DNA of 64,000 nucleotides from positions 1-64,000 of the forward strand of contig NZ_AQQS01000007.1 in NCBI RefSeq assembly GCF_002088275.1, written 5' to 3'. The position numbers and the translations under genes were made by a program. This stretch comes from Aurantimonas sp. 22II-16-19i. GTDB taxonomy: Bacteria; Pseudomonadota; Alphaproteobacteria; Rhizobiales; Rhizobiaceae. Below are positions 1-10,227 of the stretch, piece by piece. Each line of letters opens with the position of its first letter. Positions within the stretch are counted from its first letter, which is position 1. The notes under the pieces were generated by a model that was not told the DNA's origin, did no database searches, and saw only the letters and a program-made list of their open reading frames with translations.

Positions 1-98
1 GGCTCGCCGCGGCCCTCGGGCGAGACCTTCCGGCCGCGCTGATCGAGGATGGCGTCGCCGTCCTTGGCGCCTTCCTGATCGTCGGGGCAGTCTCGTGA
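1..98 (+). CDS. C-terminal end of a membrane protein, DUF4126-like (partial)
   Basis: Only the last 31 codons are present (frame starting at base 3, stop TGA at 96-98). The tail contains the segment ALIEDGVAVLGAFLIVGAVS, a charged turn followed by one hydrophobic helix that ends almost at the C terminus. This resembles the end of DUF4126 membrane proteins, but identification from such a short piece is tentative. The stop overlaps the GTG start of the downstream flavoprotein (GTGA), so the two are probably translationally coupled. Confidence 0.5.
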   Translation, partial: LAAALGRDLPAALIEDGVAVLGAFLIVGAVS

Positions 99-1474
99 CC
101 CGGCAATTCGACGCCATCATCGTCGGCGCTGGCCAAGCCGGTCCCTCGCTCGCCGGCCGTCTGACCGCGAGTGGAATGACGGTTGCGCTGATCGAGCGCC
201 ATCTCGTCGGCGGCACCTGCGTCAACACCGGCTGCATGCCGACGAAGACGCTCGTCGCCAGCGCCAAGGTGGCCGCCATGGCGCGCCGCGCCGGCGACTA
301 TGGCGTCACGCTTGCCGGCGACGTTTCGGTGGACATGAGGCGCGTCCGGGCACGGGCCGAAACGGTGTCGCGCGAGGCCCGGGAGAACAACGAGCGCTGG
401 CTGGAGGGTATGGATCGGCTGACCTTCCTGCGCGGCCACGCCCGTTTCCTCGACGCACGCACCCTCGCGGTCGGCGATGAAACCCTCTCGGCCCCGCTGA
501 TCTTTCTCAATGTCGGCGGCCGCGCCATCGTGCCGGACATGCCCGGCATCGGCGGCGTCGCGGTGATGACCAACACCGACATCGTCGCGCTGGACGTCCT
601 GCCGCGCCATCTCGTGGTGATCGGCGGCAGCTATATCGGCCTGGAATTCGCGCAGATGTACCGACGCTTCGGCGCGAAGGTCACGGTGATCGAAAAGGGC
701 CCCCGCCTCGTCTCCCGGGAGGACGAGGACGTGTCGTCGGCCATCCGCGAGATCCTGGAAGCCGAGGATATCCTTGTCCGCACCGGTGCCGAGTGCATCG
801 CCTTCGCCGCCCACGCCGATGGGGTCGCGGTGCGGGTCGATTGCCGGGAAGGGCCCCCCGACATCGTCGGGAGCCATGTCCTCATGGCGGTCGGTCGCCG
901 CCCCAACACCGACGACCTCGGTCTTGAGGCCGCCGGGATCGAAACCGACGGCCGCGGCTACATCAAGGTCGACGCCCGGCTGCAGACGAATGTTACCGGC
1001 ATCTACGCCCTCGGCGACTGCAACGGCCGCGGTGCATTCACTCACACCGCCTACAACGACTACGAGATCGTCGCCGCCACCCTTCTGGGCGACGGCACGC
1101 GCAGCCTCGACGACCGCATTCCCGCCTATGCGCTCTACATCGATCCGCCGCTCGGCCGCGTCGGCATGACCGAGACGCAGGCCCGTGCCAGCGGCCGGCC
1201 GTTGCTGATCTCGACCCGCCCGATGAGCCGTGTCGGCCGGGCGAAGGAAAAAGGCGAGACGAAAGGGTTCATGAAGCTCATCGCCGACGCGCAGACCAGA
1301 CGCATCCTCGGCGCGAGCATTCTCGGCGTCGAGGGCGACGAGGCGATCCACGGCATCCTCGACGTGATGGCTGCCGACCTGCCCTACACGATCTTCGAGC
1401 GCGCCGTTCCCATCCATCCGACTGTTTCCGAACTCATTCCGACACTTGCGGGCGATCTGCAGCCGGCGACGTAG
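95..1474 (+). CDS. FAD-dependent pyridine nucleotide-disulfide oxidoreductase (mercuric-reductase-like family)
   Basis: A 459-residue class I flavin disulfide reductase. The N-terminal FAD fingerprint is IVGAGQAGPSLA; the redox disulfide lies in GGTCVNTGCMPTK (Cys42 and Cys47); the NAD(P) fold starts at VVIGGSYIGLEF; the C-terminal dimerisation domain ends with the His441/Glu446 pair of HPTVSE. There is no N-terminal metal-binding domain and no C-terminal cysteine pair, so it lacks the features needed to take mercury. It belongs with the uncharacterised FAD-containing oxidoreductases often annotated as mercuric reductase or dihydrolipoamide dehydrogenase-like. GTG start, chosen because it overlaps the stop of the preceding membrane protein gene. 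Substrate unknown. Confidence 0.85.
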   Translation: MTRQFDAIIVGAGQAGPSLAGRLTASGMTVALIERHLVGGTCVNTGCMPTKTLVASAKVAAMARRAGDYGVTLAGDVSVDMRRVRARAETVSREARENNERWLEGMDRLTFLRGHARFLDARTLAVGDETLSAPLIFLNVGGRAIVPDMPGIGGVAVMTNTDIVALDVLPRHLVVIGGSYIGLEFAQMYRRFGAKVTVIEKGPRLVSREDEDVSSAIREILEAEDILVRTGAECIAFAAHADGVAVRVDCREGPPDIVGSHVLMAVGRRPNTDDLGLEAAGIETDGRGYIKVDARLQTNVTGIYALGDCNGRGAFTHTAYNDYEIVAATLLGDGTRSLDDRIPAYALYIDPPLGRVGMTETQARASGRPLLISTRPMSRVGRAKEKGETKGFMKLIADAQTRRILGASILGVEGDEAIHGILDVMAADLPYTIFERAVPIHPTVSELIPTLAGDLQPAT

Positions 1475-1609
1475 CGACGAGGGCAGGCGCTGGTTTCGTG
1501 AACAGAGTGGCCAAGGAAGCGAGACGCCCTTGCAGCCGGTCGAACGGCATCTCAGTTACCGAAAGTTAATGCTGCAGTGCATTCTTCGTCCTCCACGGGT
1601 GGAAGATCC

Positions 1610-2791
1610 ATGGCTTTTGATTTGCATGCGCGTGCGTCCGGTCGTTCGACCGGCGCCGTGTTCGGGTTGCTGTTCACCTTAGGCCTCGTGCCCTGGCCGG
1701 CCCTCGCCCAGTCGGCTCCCCCGCCGCCCACGGTCACCGTCGCCAAACCCGTCGTGCGGGAAATCGTCGAGGACGACGAGTTCATCGGCCGGTTCGAGGC
1801 GGTGGACGAGGTCGAACTGCGGGCCCGGGTCGGCGGTTATCTCCAGACGACGCACTTCAAGGACGGCGCGTTGGTGAAGGCGGGCGATCCGCTGTTCACC
1901 ATCGACAAGCGGCCGTTCGAATTCGCGTTCTCCGAGGCGCAGTCGCAGATGAGCGTCGCAGAGGCGGCGCTGGAATTTGCCGAGAGCCAGCTGCGCCGGG
2001 CCGAGGACCTGACGCGGACGGGCAACATCCCCGCCTCGACCCTCGACGATCGGAGGCGCGAGTTCCTGTCGGCCCAGGCCACCCTCGCCGGCGCCACGGC
2101 GGCGAAGGCGACGGCCGACCTCAATCTCGGCTATACCGACATCGCCGCCCCGATCGCCGGGCGGATCGACCGCCGGCGGATTTCGGTCGGCAATCTCGTC
2201 CAGGCGGACCAGACGGTTCTCACCAGCATCGTCTCCCTCGACCCGATCGACTTCTACTTCGACATCGACGAGCGCCAGTTCCTCGCCTATTCCCGCGATG
2301 CGCGGGAACGCGGCAGCAATCTCCAGGAGGGGGTCGGCGGCCTGGCCGTCACCGTCCATCTCGCCGACAGCCGCGAAGCGCCGATCGAGGGCAGGCTCGA
2401 CTTCGCCGAGAACCGGATCGATCGGGACACCGGCACGATGCGCGTGCGCGCCCGCTTTCCCAATGCCGATCTGCGCGTCCTGCCGGGCCTGTTCGGCCGG
2501 ATCAACGTTCCCGGCTCGCTGCCGCATCAAGGGGTTCTCTTGCCCGACGAGGCGATCGGCGCCGACCAGGACCAGCGCATCGTCTATGTCGTCGACGACG
2601 CCGGCAAGGTCTCGGCGAAGCCCGTGCGCACCGGCCCGAAGCTCGACGGCTACCGCGTCATCCGCTCCGGCCTCACCGGCACCGAGACGGTCGTCGTCAA
2701 CGGCCTGATGCGCGTGCGCCCCGACATCACCGTCACGCCCAGGCTGGAAGTCCTGCCGCCCGAACGGGTCGTGGCGGAGGAAGCACTATGA
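1610..2791 (+). CDS. RND efflux periplasmic adaptor subunit (AcrA/MexE type)
   Basis: A 393-residue membrane fusion protein. A signal peptide precedes a cleavage region near ALAQS. The biotinyl-lipoyl half motif, the alpha-helical hairpin (about residues 90-170) and the beta-barrel region with SLDPIDFYFDIDERQF follow in the usual order. It links the inner-membrane pump to an outer-membrane channel. I chose the ATG at 1610, preceded by GGTGGAAGA; an in-frame GTG at 1577 would add 11 residues ahead of the signal peptide. The stop overlaps the pump start by 4 bp (ATGA), so adaptor and pump are co-translated. No TolC-like gene or local regulator is beside it. Confidence 0.92.
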   Translation: MAFDLHARASGRSTGAVFGLLFTLGLVPWPALAQSAPPPPTVTVAKPVVREIVEDDEFIGRFEAVDEVELRARVGGYLQTTHFKDGALVKAGDPLFTIDKRPFEFAFSEAQSQMSVAEAALEFAESQLRRAEDLTRTGNIPASTLDDRRREFLSAQATLAGATAAKATADLNLGYTDIAAPIAGRIDRRRISVGNLVQADQTVLTSIVSLDPIDFYFDIDERQFLAYSRDARERGSNLQEGVGGLAVTVHLADSREAPIEGRLDFAENRIDRDTGTMRVRARFPNADLRVLPGLFGRINVPGSLPHQGVLLPDEAIGADQDQRIVYVVDDAGKVSAKPVRTGPKLDGYRVIRSGLTGTETVVVNGLMRVRPDITVTPRLEVLPPERVVAEEAL

Positions 2792-5700
2792 GGTTCGCTC
2801 ACTTCTTCGTCGACCGGCCGATCTTCGCCAGCGTCATCTCGATCCTGCTGCTTGTCGTCGGCTGGATCGCCTATACCCAGCTGCCGATCGCCCAGTATCC
2901 GGAAATCGCCCCGCCCACCATCGTGGTGCGGGGGCAATATACCGGCGCCGATGCCGAGACCGTGGCGAAGACCGTCGCGACGCCGATCGAGCAGGAGATC
3001 AACGGCGTCGAGAACATGCTCTACATGTCGTCCTACTCGACCAGCGACGGCGCGATGAGCCTGACCATCACCTTCAGGCTCGGGACCGATCTCGATCTCG
3101 CCCAGGTGCTCGTCCAGAACCGCGTCGCCATCGCCGAGCCGCGCCTGCCAGAGGAGGTCCGGCGCATCGGCGTGACCACGGCGAAGAGTTCTCCGGACCT
3201 GATGATGGTCGTCCACATGCTCTCGCCGGACGAACGCTACGACCAGCTCTACGTCTCCAACTATGCCCGCTCGCGGGCCCGCGACCAGCTGCTCCGCCTC
3301 GACGGCGTCGGCGATCTGATCATCTTCGGCGAGCGCGAATATTCGCTGCGGATCTGGCTCGACCCCGACAAGCTGTCGGCCTACGGCATGACCGCGGGCG
3401 ACGTGGTCGAGGCCCTGCGCCAGCAGAACGTCCAGGTCTCCGGCGGCTCGATCGGCGCGCCGCCCAACGACGGCGGCAACGCCTTCCAATATACCGTGAC
3501 GACGCAGGGGCGCTTCGACGACGCCCGCGACTTTCGCTACGTCATCGTCAAGTCCGCCGGCGAGGGCCGGCTGATCGAGCTGCAGGACGTCGCCCGCATC
3601 GAGCTCGGCGCCCGCGACTACGTCACCAACAGCTATCTGAACGGCAAGCCTGCGGTCGCGATGGCGATCTTCCAGCGGCCCGGCACCAACGCACTTGCCA
3701 CATCCGACGAGATCAAGGCGACGATGGAGCGCCTGTCCGCCGACTTCCCGCCCGGCCTCGCCTACCAGATCGTCTACAACCCGACCGAATTCATCTCGGA
3801 ATCGATCGACGAGGTCTATCGGACGATCTTCGAGGCGGTGCTGCTCGTCGTCATCGTCATCATCGTCTTCCTGCAGTCCTGGCGCACGGCGCTCATCCCG
3901 ATCGCCGCGATCCCGGTCTCCCTGATCGGCACCTTCGCCCTGCTTCTCGCCTTCGGCTTCTCGCTCAACATGCTGACGCTGTTCGGCCTGGTGCTGGCCA
4001 TCGGCATCGTCGTCGACGACGCGATCGTCGTGGTCGAGAACGTCGAGCGCAACATCGCCCTAGGCATGACGCCCAAGCAGGCGTCGCATCAGACGATGGA
4101 CGAGGTCGGCACAGCCGTCCTGGCGATTTCGATCGTCTTGATCGCGGTTTTCGTGCCGACGGCGTTCATCCCCGGCATTTCCGGGCAGTTCTATCTGCAG
4201 TTCGCCATCACCATCGCCTCGGCGACGGCGATCTCGGCGTTGAACTCGCTGACCCTGTCGCCGGCGCTCGCGGCGATCCTCCTGAAGGAACACGACCACA
4301 GCCGGCCGCGCTTCTTCCTGACCCGGATCGGCACATCGCTCGCCAACGGCTTCAATCGCGGCTTCGACCGGCTGGCCAACGGCTATGCAAGCACCGTGCG
4401 CTTCCTGACCGGGACGTGGCTGGCGCTGGGCGCGATGCTGCTGGTCTTCTGCGGCCTCGTCTTCGCCACCTGGTACATGCTGTCCACGGTGCCGCGCGGC
4501 TTCATCCCGACCCTCGACCAGGGCTATGCCATCGTCGTCGTGCAGCTGCCGGACGGGGCTTCCCTGGAAAGGACCGACGCGGTCATCCGCGAGGCCTCAA
4601 GCATCGTCCAGGACACGCCGGGCGTCAAAGATGCGATCGCCTTCGCCGGCTTTTCCGGGGCGACCTTCACCAACGCCTCCAACCAGGGGGTGATCTTCGC
4701 CGGCTTCGACGGCTTCGAGGAGCGGATCGAGAAGGGCGAATCCGCCGATGCCGTCATCGGCTCCTTGTTCCAGCGGCTGCAGGCGATCGAGGAGGCCTTC
4801 ATCATCGCCGTCCCGCCACCCTCGATCCGCGGCGTCGGCAATTCCGGCGGCTTCAAGATGCTCGTCGAGGAGCGTTCGGGTTCCGACGTCCGGCAGATCA
4901 TGGGCGTCGCGCAGGACATCATCGCCAGCGCCAACCAGACACCGGGGCTTGCCGGCGTCTTCACCACCTTCTCGGCCTCCAGCCCGCAGCTCTATCTCGA
5001 GATCGACCGCGACAAGGCGCGCATGCTCGACGTGCCGATCCCCAACATCTTTGAGACGCTGTCGATCAATCTCGGCACGGCCTATGTCAACGACTTCAAC
5101 GCCTTCGGCCGTGTCTATCAGGTGCGGGCGCAGGCCGATCAGGCCTTCCGCCTGGACCAGAGCGACATTCTGCGGCTGAAAGTCCGCTCGGCGAACGGCG
5201 CGCTGGTGCCGATGGGAACGCTGACGACGATCCGCGACGTCACCGGGCCGGCGCTGGTCCAGCGCTACAACATGTATGTCTCGGTGCCGATCCAGGGCAA
5301 TCCGGCGCCCGGCGTCTCGACCGGCGAGGCGCTGCAGAGCATGGAAGCCGTGGCCGAGGGCGTGCTGCCGCCCGGCACCGGCTTCGAATGGACCGAACTC
5401 GCCTTCCAGGAGCGCAACACCGGCAACACGGCGATCCTGATCTTCGGCCTGTCGGTGCTGTTCGTCTTCCTGGCGCTGTCGGCGCAATACGAGAGCTGGA
5501 CGCTGCCGCTGGCGATCGTCCTGATCGTGCCGCTCGGCATCCTCGCCGCCCTCCTCGGCGTCGCCTTCCGCGGCTTCGACAACAACATCCTGACCCAGAT
5601 CGGCCTCGTCGTCCTGATCGGCCTGGCGGCGAAGAACGCCATCCTGATCGTCGAATTCGCCCGCCAGGCCGAGGATCAGGGCGAGAGCCCCGTCGACGCC

Positions 5701-5973
5701 GTCGTCGAGGCGTGCCGGCTGCGGCTGCGGCCGATCCTGATGACCGCCTTCGCCTTCATCCTCGGCGTCGTGCCTCTGATGATCGCCACCGGCCCCGGCG
5801 CCGAGATGCGCCAGTCGCTCGGCACGGCGGTGTTCTCCGGCATGCTCGGCGTGACGATCTTCGGGCTGTTCCTGACGCCGGTCTTCTACGTCGCCATCAG
5901 GTCGATCTTCGGCAGGAAGCATGCGGCGACACCTCGCAGCGCGGCGGAAAATGATGTCGCGACCGCGCCTTGA
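2788..5973 (+). CDS. RND multidrug efflux permease, HAE1 family (AcrB/MexF type)
   Basis: A 1061-residue inner-membrane proton antiporter of normal family length. The start MRFAHFFVDRPIFASVISI is typical, with two large periplasmic loops and twelve predicted helices. The TM4 proton-relay pair is visible in GIVVDDAIVVVENVERN, and the C-terminal half carries IGLVVLIGLAAKNAILIVEF. It would export hydrophobic drugs or solvents with the adaptor encoded just upstream and a trimeric outer-membrane channel encoded elsewhere. The family is certain; the substrate range is not predictable from sequence. Last gene of the two-gene operon. Confidence 0.95.
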   Translation: MRFAHFFVDRPIFASVISILLLVVGWIAYTQLPIAQYPEIAPPTIVVRGQYTGADAETVAKTVATPIEQEINGVENMLYMSSYSTSDGAMSLTITFRLGTDLDLAQVLVQNRVAIAEPRLPEEVRRIGVTTAKSSPDLMMVVHMLSPDERYDQLYVSNYARSRARDQLLRLDGVGDLIIFGEREYSLRIWLDPDKLSAYGMTAGDVVEALRQQNVQVSGGSIGAPPNDGGNAFQYTVTTQGRFDDARDFRYVIVKSAGEGRLIELQDVARIELGARDYVTNSYLNGKPAVAMAIFQRPGTNALATSDEIKATMERLSADFPPGLAYQIVYNPTEFISESIDEVYRTIFEAVLLVVIVIIVFLQSWRTALIPIAAIPVSLIGTFALLLAFGFSLNMLTLFGLVLAIGIVVDDAIVVVENVERNIALGMTPKQASHQTMDEVGTAVLAISIVLIAVFVPTAFIPGISGQFYLQFAITIASATAISALNSLTLSPALAAILLKEHDHSRPRFFLTRIGTSLANGFNRGFDRLANGYASTVRFLTGTWLALGAMLLVFCGLVFATWYMLSTVPRGFIPTLDQGYAIVVVQLPDGASLERTDAVIREASSIVQDTPGVKDAIAFAGFSGATFTNASNQGVIFAGFDGFEERIEKGESADAVIGSLFQRLQAIEEAFIIAVPPPSIRGVGNSGGFKMLVEERSGSDVRQIMGVAQDIIASANQTPGLAGVFTTFSASSPQLYLEIDRDKARMLDVPIPNIFETLSINLGTAYVNDFNAFGRVYQVRAQADQAFRLDQSDILRLKVRSANGALVPMGTLTTIRDVTGPALVQRYNMYVSVPIQGNPAPGVSTGEALQSMEAVAEGVLPPGTGFEWTELAFQERNTGNTAILIFGLSVLFVFLALSAQYESWTLPLAIVLIVPLGILAALLGVAFRGFDNNILTQIGLVVLIGLAAKNAILIVEFARQAEDQGESPVDAVVEACRLRLRPILMTAFAFILGVVPLMIATGPGAEMRQSLGTAVFSGMLGVTIFGLFLTPVFYVAIRSIFGRKHAATPRSAAENDVATAP

Positions 5974-6293
5974 GCGCCGGGATACGAATGGGTGAGCCGA
6001 CGCATGCCCGTGGACGACTGCTTCCGGGGGCCAGAGTCGATGAACGGCAACGGCACCAGTCGTGGCAGGTGCAAAGTGCGAAATCGATTCTGCACGATCT
6101 TCGTTGCAGCGAGGAAGATCATTCGATTACCGGACGCCCTGGTGACCCGCTGCGGGTCGCTTTCCGACCACGGCGCGCTGATCGCTGATCAGCCTAGCCA
6201 AGCCGGACAGCTCGATGATTGCAGCCAGCTCCCACGCAGCGGGACACCATCAGGAGAAGATCCGGTCGCAGCAGATCTTTGTCGCCGGCGATC
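5974..6293. other. Intergenic region between convergent RND and pao operons
   Basis: This 320-bp stretch separates the convergent ends of the RND pump gene and the paoC-like gene. I see no convincing gene and no strong hairpin followed by a T run. Confidence 0.5.
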
Positions 6294-8444
6294 TCAAAGA
6301 AGATGCTCGATCCTGATGGGCAGCTCGCGAATGCGCCGGCCCGTGGCGTGGAACACGGCATTGGCGACGGCAGCGGAGACGCCCACCATCGCGACCTCTC
6401 CGAGCCCCTTGGCACCAAGTGAATTGGCGAGCGGATCAGGCCGGTCGATGAAGCCGACATCGATCTCGCCGATGTCCGCGTTCACGGCAACGACGTAGTC
6501 CGCAAAGTCGCAATTGAGGTAGCCGCCATAGCGCGGGTCGGTCTCCGTCGCCTCGCGCAAGGCGTGGCCGATGCCCCAGATCACGCCGCCGCGCACTTGG
6601 CTCTCCGCGGTGCGAGGGCTGAGCACGCGGCCGCAATCGGCAATGCTGACGACCCGCGGCACGCGCACGCGGCGGGTCCGCGGCTCGACGCGCACTTCGA
6701 CGAAATGCGCGATGTAGCTCATGGCCGTGAAGCCGGGATAGGCCGGCCCCGTAACGGCGAAATTGTAGTTCTGCCATTGCTCCAGAAGGGCCGCATCCTG
6801 GCCGGGGCCGAACTGGGTGACCTCGACCTCGACAAAAGGGCGACGGACCGTGGCGAGCTGCTGGTGCAGCGAGCCGCCGATGCGTCGGCCGTCGAGGAGC
6901 TCCGTGACGGCCGCCTGCATCTTCTGCGCGGCCGCAGCGGCTGCGGGCGCAGCGCTGAAACTGCCCCATGAGCCGGCGGTCAGATGTTGGCGCGCGACCG
7001 TCGTGTCGCCGATCAGGATCTCCAGTTGGTCGTCCCGCACCTCGAGCTCGCGCAACAACACGTTGGCGAGGACCGTGCGGATGCCCTGGCCGAATTCGTG
7101 TCCGGCGACGGAAAAGCGCGTGCGTCCGTCGGCATAGATGCGGAGCCTGGCGATGACCGGGTGAACGAGGGCGGGATAGACGCCGCCCGCGACGCCCCAA
7201 CCGATCTGCGTTCCGTCGGGCGCCGTCATCGAACCGGGCGCCGCCGAGCGGCTAGACCAGCCGAACCGCGACGCGCCCTCCGCGAAGCACTCGTTGAGAA
7301 AGCGGGAGGAATAAGGCTGGCCGGTATGCGGGTCGTGGGTCGCATCGTTGGCCATGCGGAACTCGACGGGGTCGCGCTCTAGCGCCGCGGCCAGCTCGTC
7401 GACGGCACTCTCCATGGCGAAGATGGCCGGGTGCTCGTAGGGCGCACGCATGTGGGCGGGATTCGAGACGTCGGTCCGCACGTCCGCCGCCGTTCCGCGA
7501 TAGCTGGCGATACCGTAAAGCCTGATGGCGGCCTCGTGATATTCCGGCGGAAACGGCCCCTGGCGCGAGTTCTGTTGCGCCGCGTCGTGCTCGATCGCCA
7601 CCATGCGTCCCGACGCATCGGCGCCGAGCCGGATCCGGTGCACGATGTGCGGCCGATGCGTGGCGACATGGAAGACTTGCGCCCGCGGCATCACCAGCTT
7701 GACGGGCCGCCCGAGGAGCATCGCCGCGTGGGCGACGATCGCCGTCTGGCGCTGCGCCCAGCCCTTCTGGCCGAACGCGCCGCCTACGGTCGGGCTCTTC
7801 ACCTCGACAATGGCCGGGTCGAGCCGCAGCAGGCGGGCGACCGCCGAGCGGACGGCCCCGGAGTTCTGCGTGCCTTCGTGGATCGTCAGCCGGCCGTCTG
7901 CCCAGACGGCGGTCGTCGAGACCATCTCCATCGGATTGTGATGCTGGGTCGGCGAGTGGTACTCGGCCTCGATGATGGTCCTGGCTTCGGCGAAGGCCGC
8001 CTCGACGTCTCCCGCCTCCATTCCTTCGGCGTTCTCACGGACGGCACCCGGCGAGGTCATCAGGGCCGCGAACGGCTCCTCCTCGATGATCGGGCGGACA
8101 GCCTCCGCCGCCTCGATCGCGCCTTCCAGCGTCTCGGCGACGACGAGCGCGAGCGGCTGCCCGAGATAGGCGATGCGGGTCTCGAGCGTCGGCGGCGGTG
8201 CGCCCATATGGGTGCCCTCCGGCACCGCGTGGGCGAAGTCCGCCGCGGTGAGGATGCGCAGAACACCGGGAACCCGTGAGGCGGCCTCGGTGTCGAGCGC
8301 GGTCAGCGTCCCCTTCGCCACGGGCGAAGGAACGGTCATCGCGTGGACGAGGTCCGCGAACTGCGCGTCGGCGGCGTATGTCGCAGCGCCGCGGACTTTG
8401 GCATAGGCGTCGACGCGGCTGCGATCTGGATAGGGAGTGGTCAT
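6294..8444 (-). CDS. paoC: Aldehyde oxidoreductase molybdenum-binding subunit (PaoC-like)
   Basis: A 716-residue large subunit of the xanthine oxidase family, close to the 732 residues of E. coli PaoC. It should bind the molybdopterin cofactor and oxidise aldehydes in the periplasm as part of a heterotrimer. Visible signatures are the cofactor loop around GGAFGQKGWAQRQ, the glycine-rich GHEFGQGIRTVLANV and the C-terminal GAKGLGEVAMVG holding the conserved catalytic glutamate. The ATG at 8444 overlaps the stop of the FAD subunit gene by 4 bp. The open frame runs further upstream but that part is only antisense to the FAD subunit. No export signal of its own, as expected for a subunit carried by PaoA. 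Confidence 0.9.
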   Translation of the reverse strand: MTTPYPDRSRVDAYAKVRGAATYAADAQFADLVHAMTVPSPVAKGTLTALDTEAASRVPGVLRILTAADFAHAVPEGTHMGAPPPTLETRIAYLGQPLALVVAETLEGAIEAAEAVRPIIEEEPFAALMTSPGAVRENAEGMEAGDVEAAFAEARTIIEAEYHSPTQHHNPMEMVSTTAVWADGRLTIHEGTQNSGAVRSAVARLLRLDPAIVEVKSPTVGGAFGQKGWAQRQTAIVAHAAMLLGRPVKLVMPRAQVFHVATHRPHIVHRIRLGADASGRMVAIEHDAAQQNSRQGPFPPEYHEAAIRLYGIASYRGTAADVRTDVSNPAHMRAPYEHPAIFAMESAVDELAAALERDPVEFRMANDATHDPHTGQPYSSRFLNECFAEGASRFGWSSRSAAPGSMTAPDGTQIGWGVAGGVYPALVHPVIARLRIYADGRTRFSVAGHEFGQGIRTVLANVLLRELEVRDDQLEILIGDTTVARQHLTAGSWGSFSAAPAAAAAAQKMQAAVTELLDGRRIGGSLHQQLATVRRPFVEVEVTQFGPGQDAALLEQWQNYNFAVTGPAYPGFTAMSYIAHFVEVRVEPRTRRVRVPRVVSIADCGRVLSPRTAESQVRGGVIWGIGHALREATETDPRYGGYLNCDFADYVVAVNADIGEIDVGFIDRPDPLANSLGAKGLGEVAMVGVSAAVANAVFHATGRRIRELPIRIEHLL

Positions 8445-9444
8445 GCGCGGCTCCGTTCGGCAGCGATCAGGAGCGCGTCGGCGACCGTGCGCGCTCCGAG
8501 TTCGATCTTGAAGGCATTGTGCCGGCCGGGCGTCGCGTCGCGCATTGCCGCATGGCCGGCGGCGAGTGCGGCCTCGGGCGTCAGCCGCGTGCCGGCAAGC
8601 TCGGTCTCGGCCGCCACGGCGCGCCACGGCCGTGTCGCGACCCCGCCGAGTGCGATCCGGGCTCTGGTGACGCGATCGCCTTCGAGCTCCAGCGCCACGG
8701 CGGCCGAGGCAAGGGCGAAGGCGTAGGACTCCCGATCGCGGATCTTGTGGTAGGTCGAGGCAGTGCCGGCGGGCGTCTTCGGCACCATGATGGCAGTGAT
8801 GATCTCGCCGGTGTCCAACGTGAATTCCAGATGCGGCGTCGCTCCCGGCAAACGGTAGAGTTCGACGACCGGCAGCGTGCGGGTGCCACCGGGACCGAGG
8901 ATCTCTACGACGGCGTCCATCGCCGTCAGGGCGACCGGCCAGTCGCCCGGCGAGACGGCCGTGCAGGCCTCGCTGATGCCGAGCACGGCCTGCCCCCGGT
9001 CGAGCCCTCCGATGGCCGAGCAGCCGCTGCCGGGCTGGCGCTTGTTGCAGGCGAAGGTCGCACCGCCGGGATTGCGGAAATAGAGGCACCGTGTGCGCTG
9101 CAGGAGGTTGCCGCCGATGGTCGCCATGTTGCGCAGATTCTGCGAGGCGGCCTTCAGGAGTGCCTCCGAGAGGACCGGGTATTCGGCCGCAACCACGGGA
9201 TCGGCGGCAACGGCGCTCATCGGGGCGAGCGCGCCGAAACGCATGACCTCGCCCTCCGTCGCGACCGCGTCCATGCCGGCGATGGCGGTGACGTCGATGA
9301 GATGCCGTGGGCGTTCGACCTTCAGTTTCATCAGATCGTAGAGCGTGGTGCCGCCAGCGATGTAGCGCGCGCCCTCCCCGGCCCCGGCGAAGGCGCTGAC
9401 CGCCTCGGCCGTCGTCGCGGGACGCATGTACGTAAACGGTTGCA

Positions 9445-9445
<1 letters not shown>
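8441..9445 (-). CDS. paoB: Aldehyde oxidoreductase FAD-binding subunit (PaoB-like)
   Basis: A 334-residue FAD subunit of the CO dehydrogenase/xanthine dehydrogenase medium-chain family. The start MQPFTYMRPATTAEAV and the ATIGGNLLQRTRC loop are typical. Several cysteines follow in RTRCLYFRN, FACNKRQPGSGC and SEACTAV; these match the insertion that in E. coli PaoB carries an extra [4Fe-4S] cluster, which supports the PaoABC assignment over ordinary xanthine dehydrogenase. The start at 9445 shares one base with the stop of the upstream iron-sulfur subunit gene (TGATG), and its stop overlaps paoC. Confidence 0.9.
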
Positions 9446-10134
<689 letters not shown>

Positions 10135-10227
10135 GCTCAAACTCCTTTCGACCAACAGCTACAGCAATGAAGCCGTGACCGCGCCGGTCCGGGAGTCCAA
10201 GTAACCGCACCGATCGTCCAGGCGAAT

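Noticed and set aside
95-1474. Mercuric reductase
   Set aside because: The redox disulfide is present, but there is no C-terminal cysteine pair, no N-terminal metal-binding domain and no mer gene nearby.
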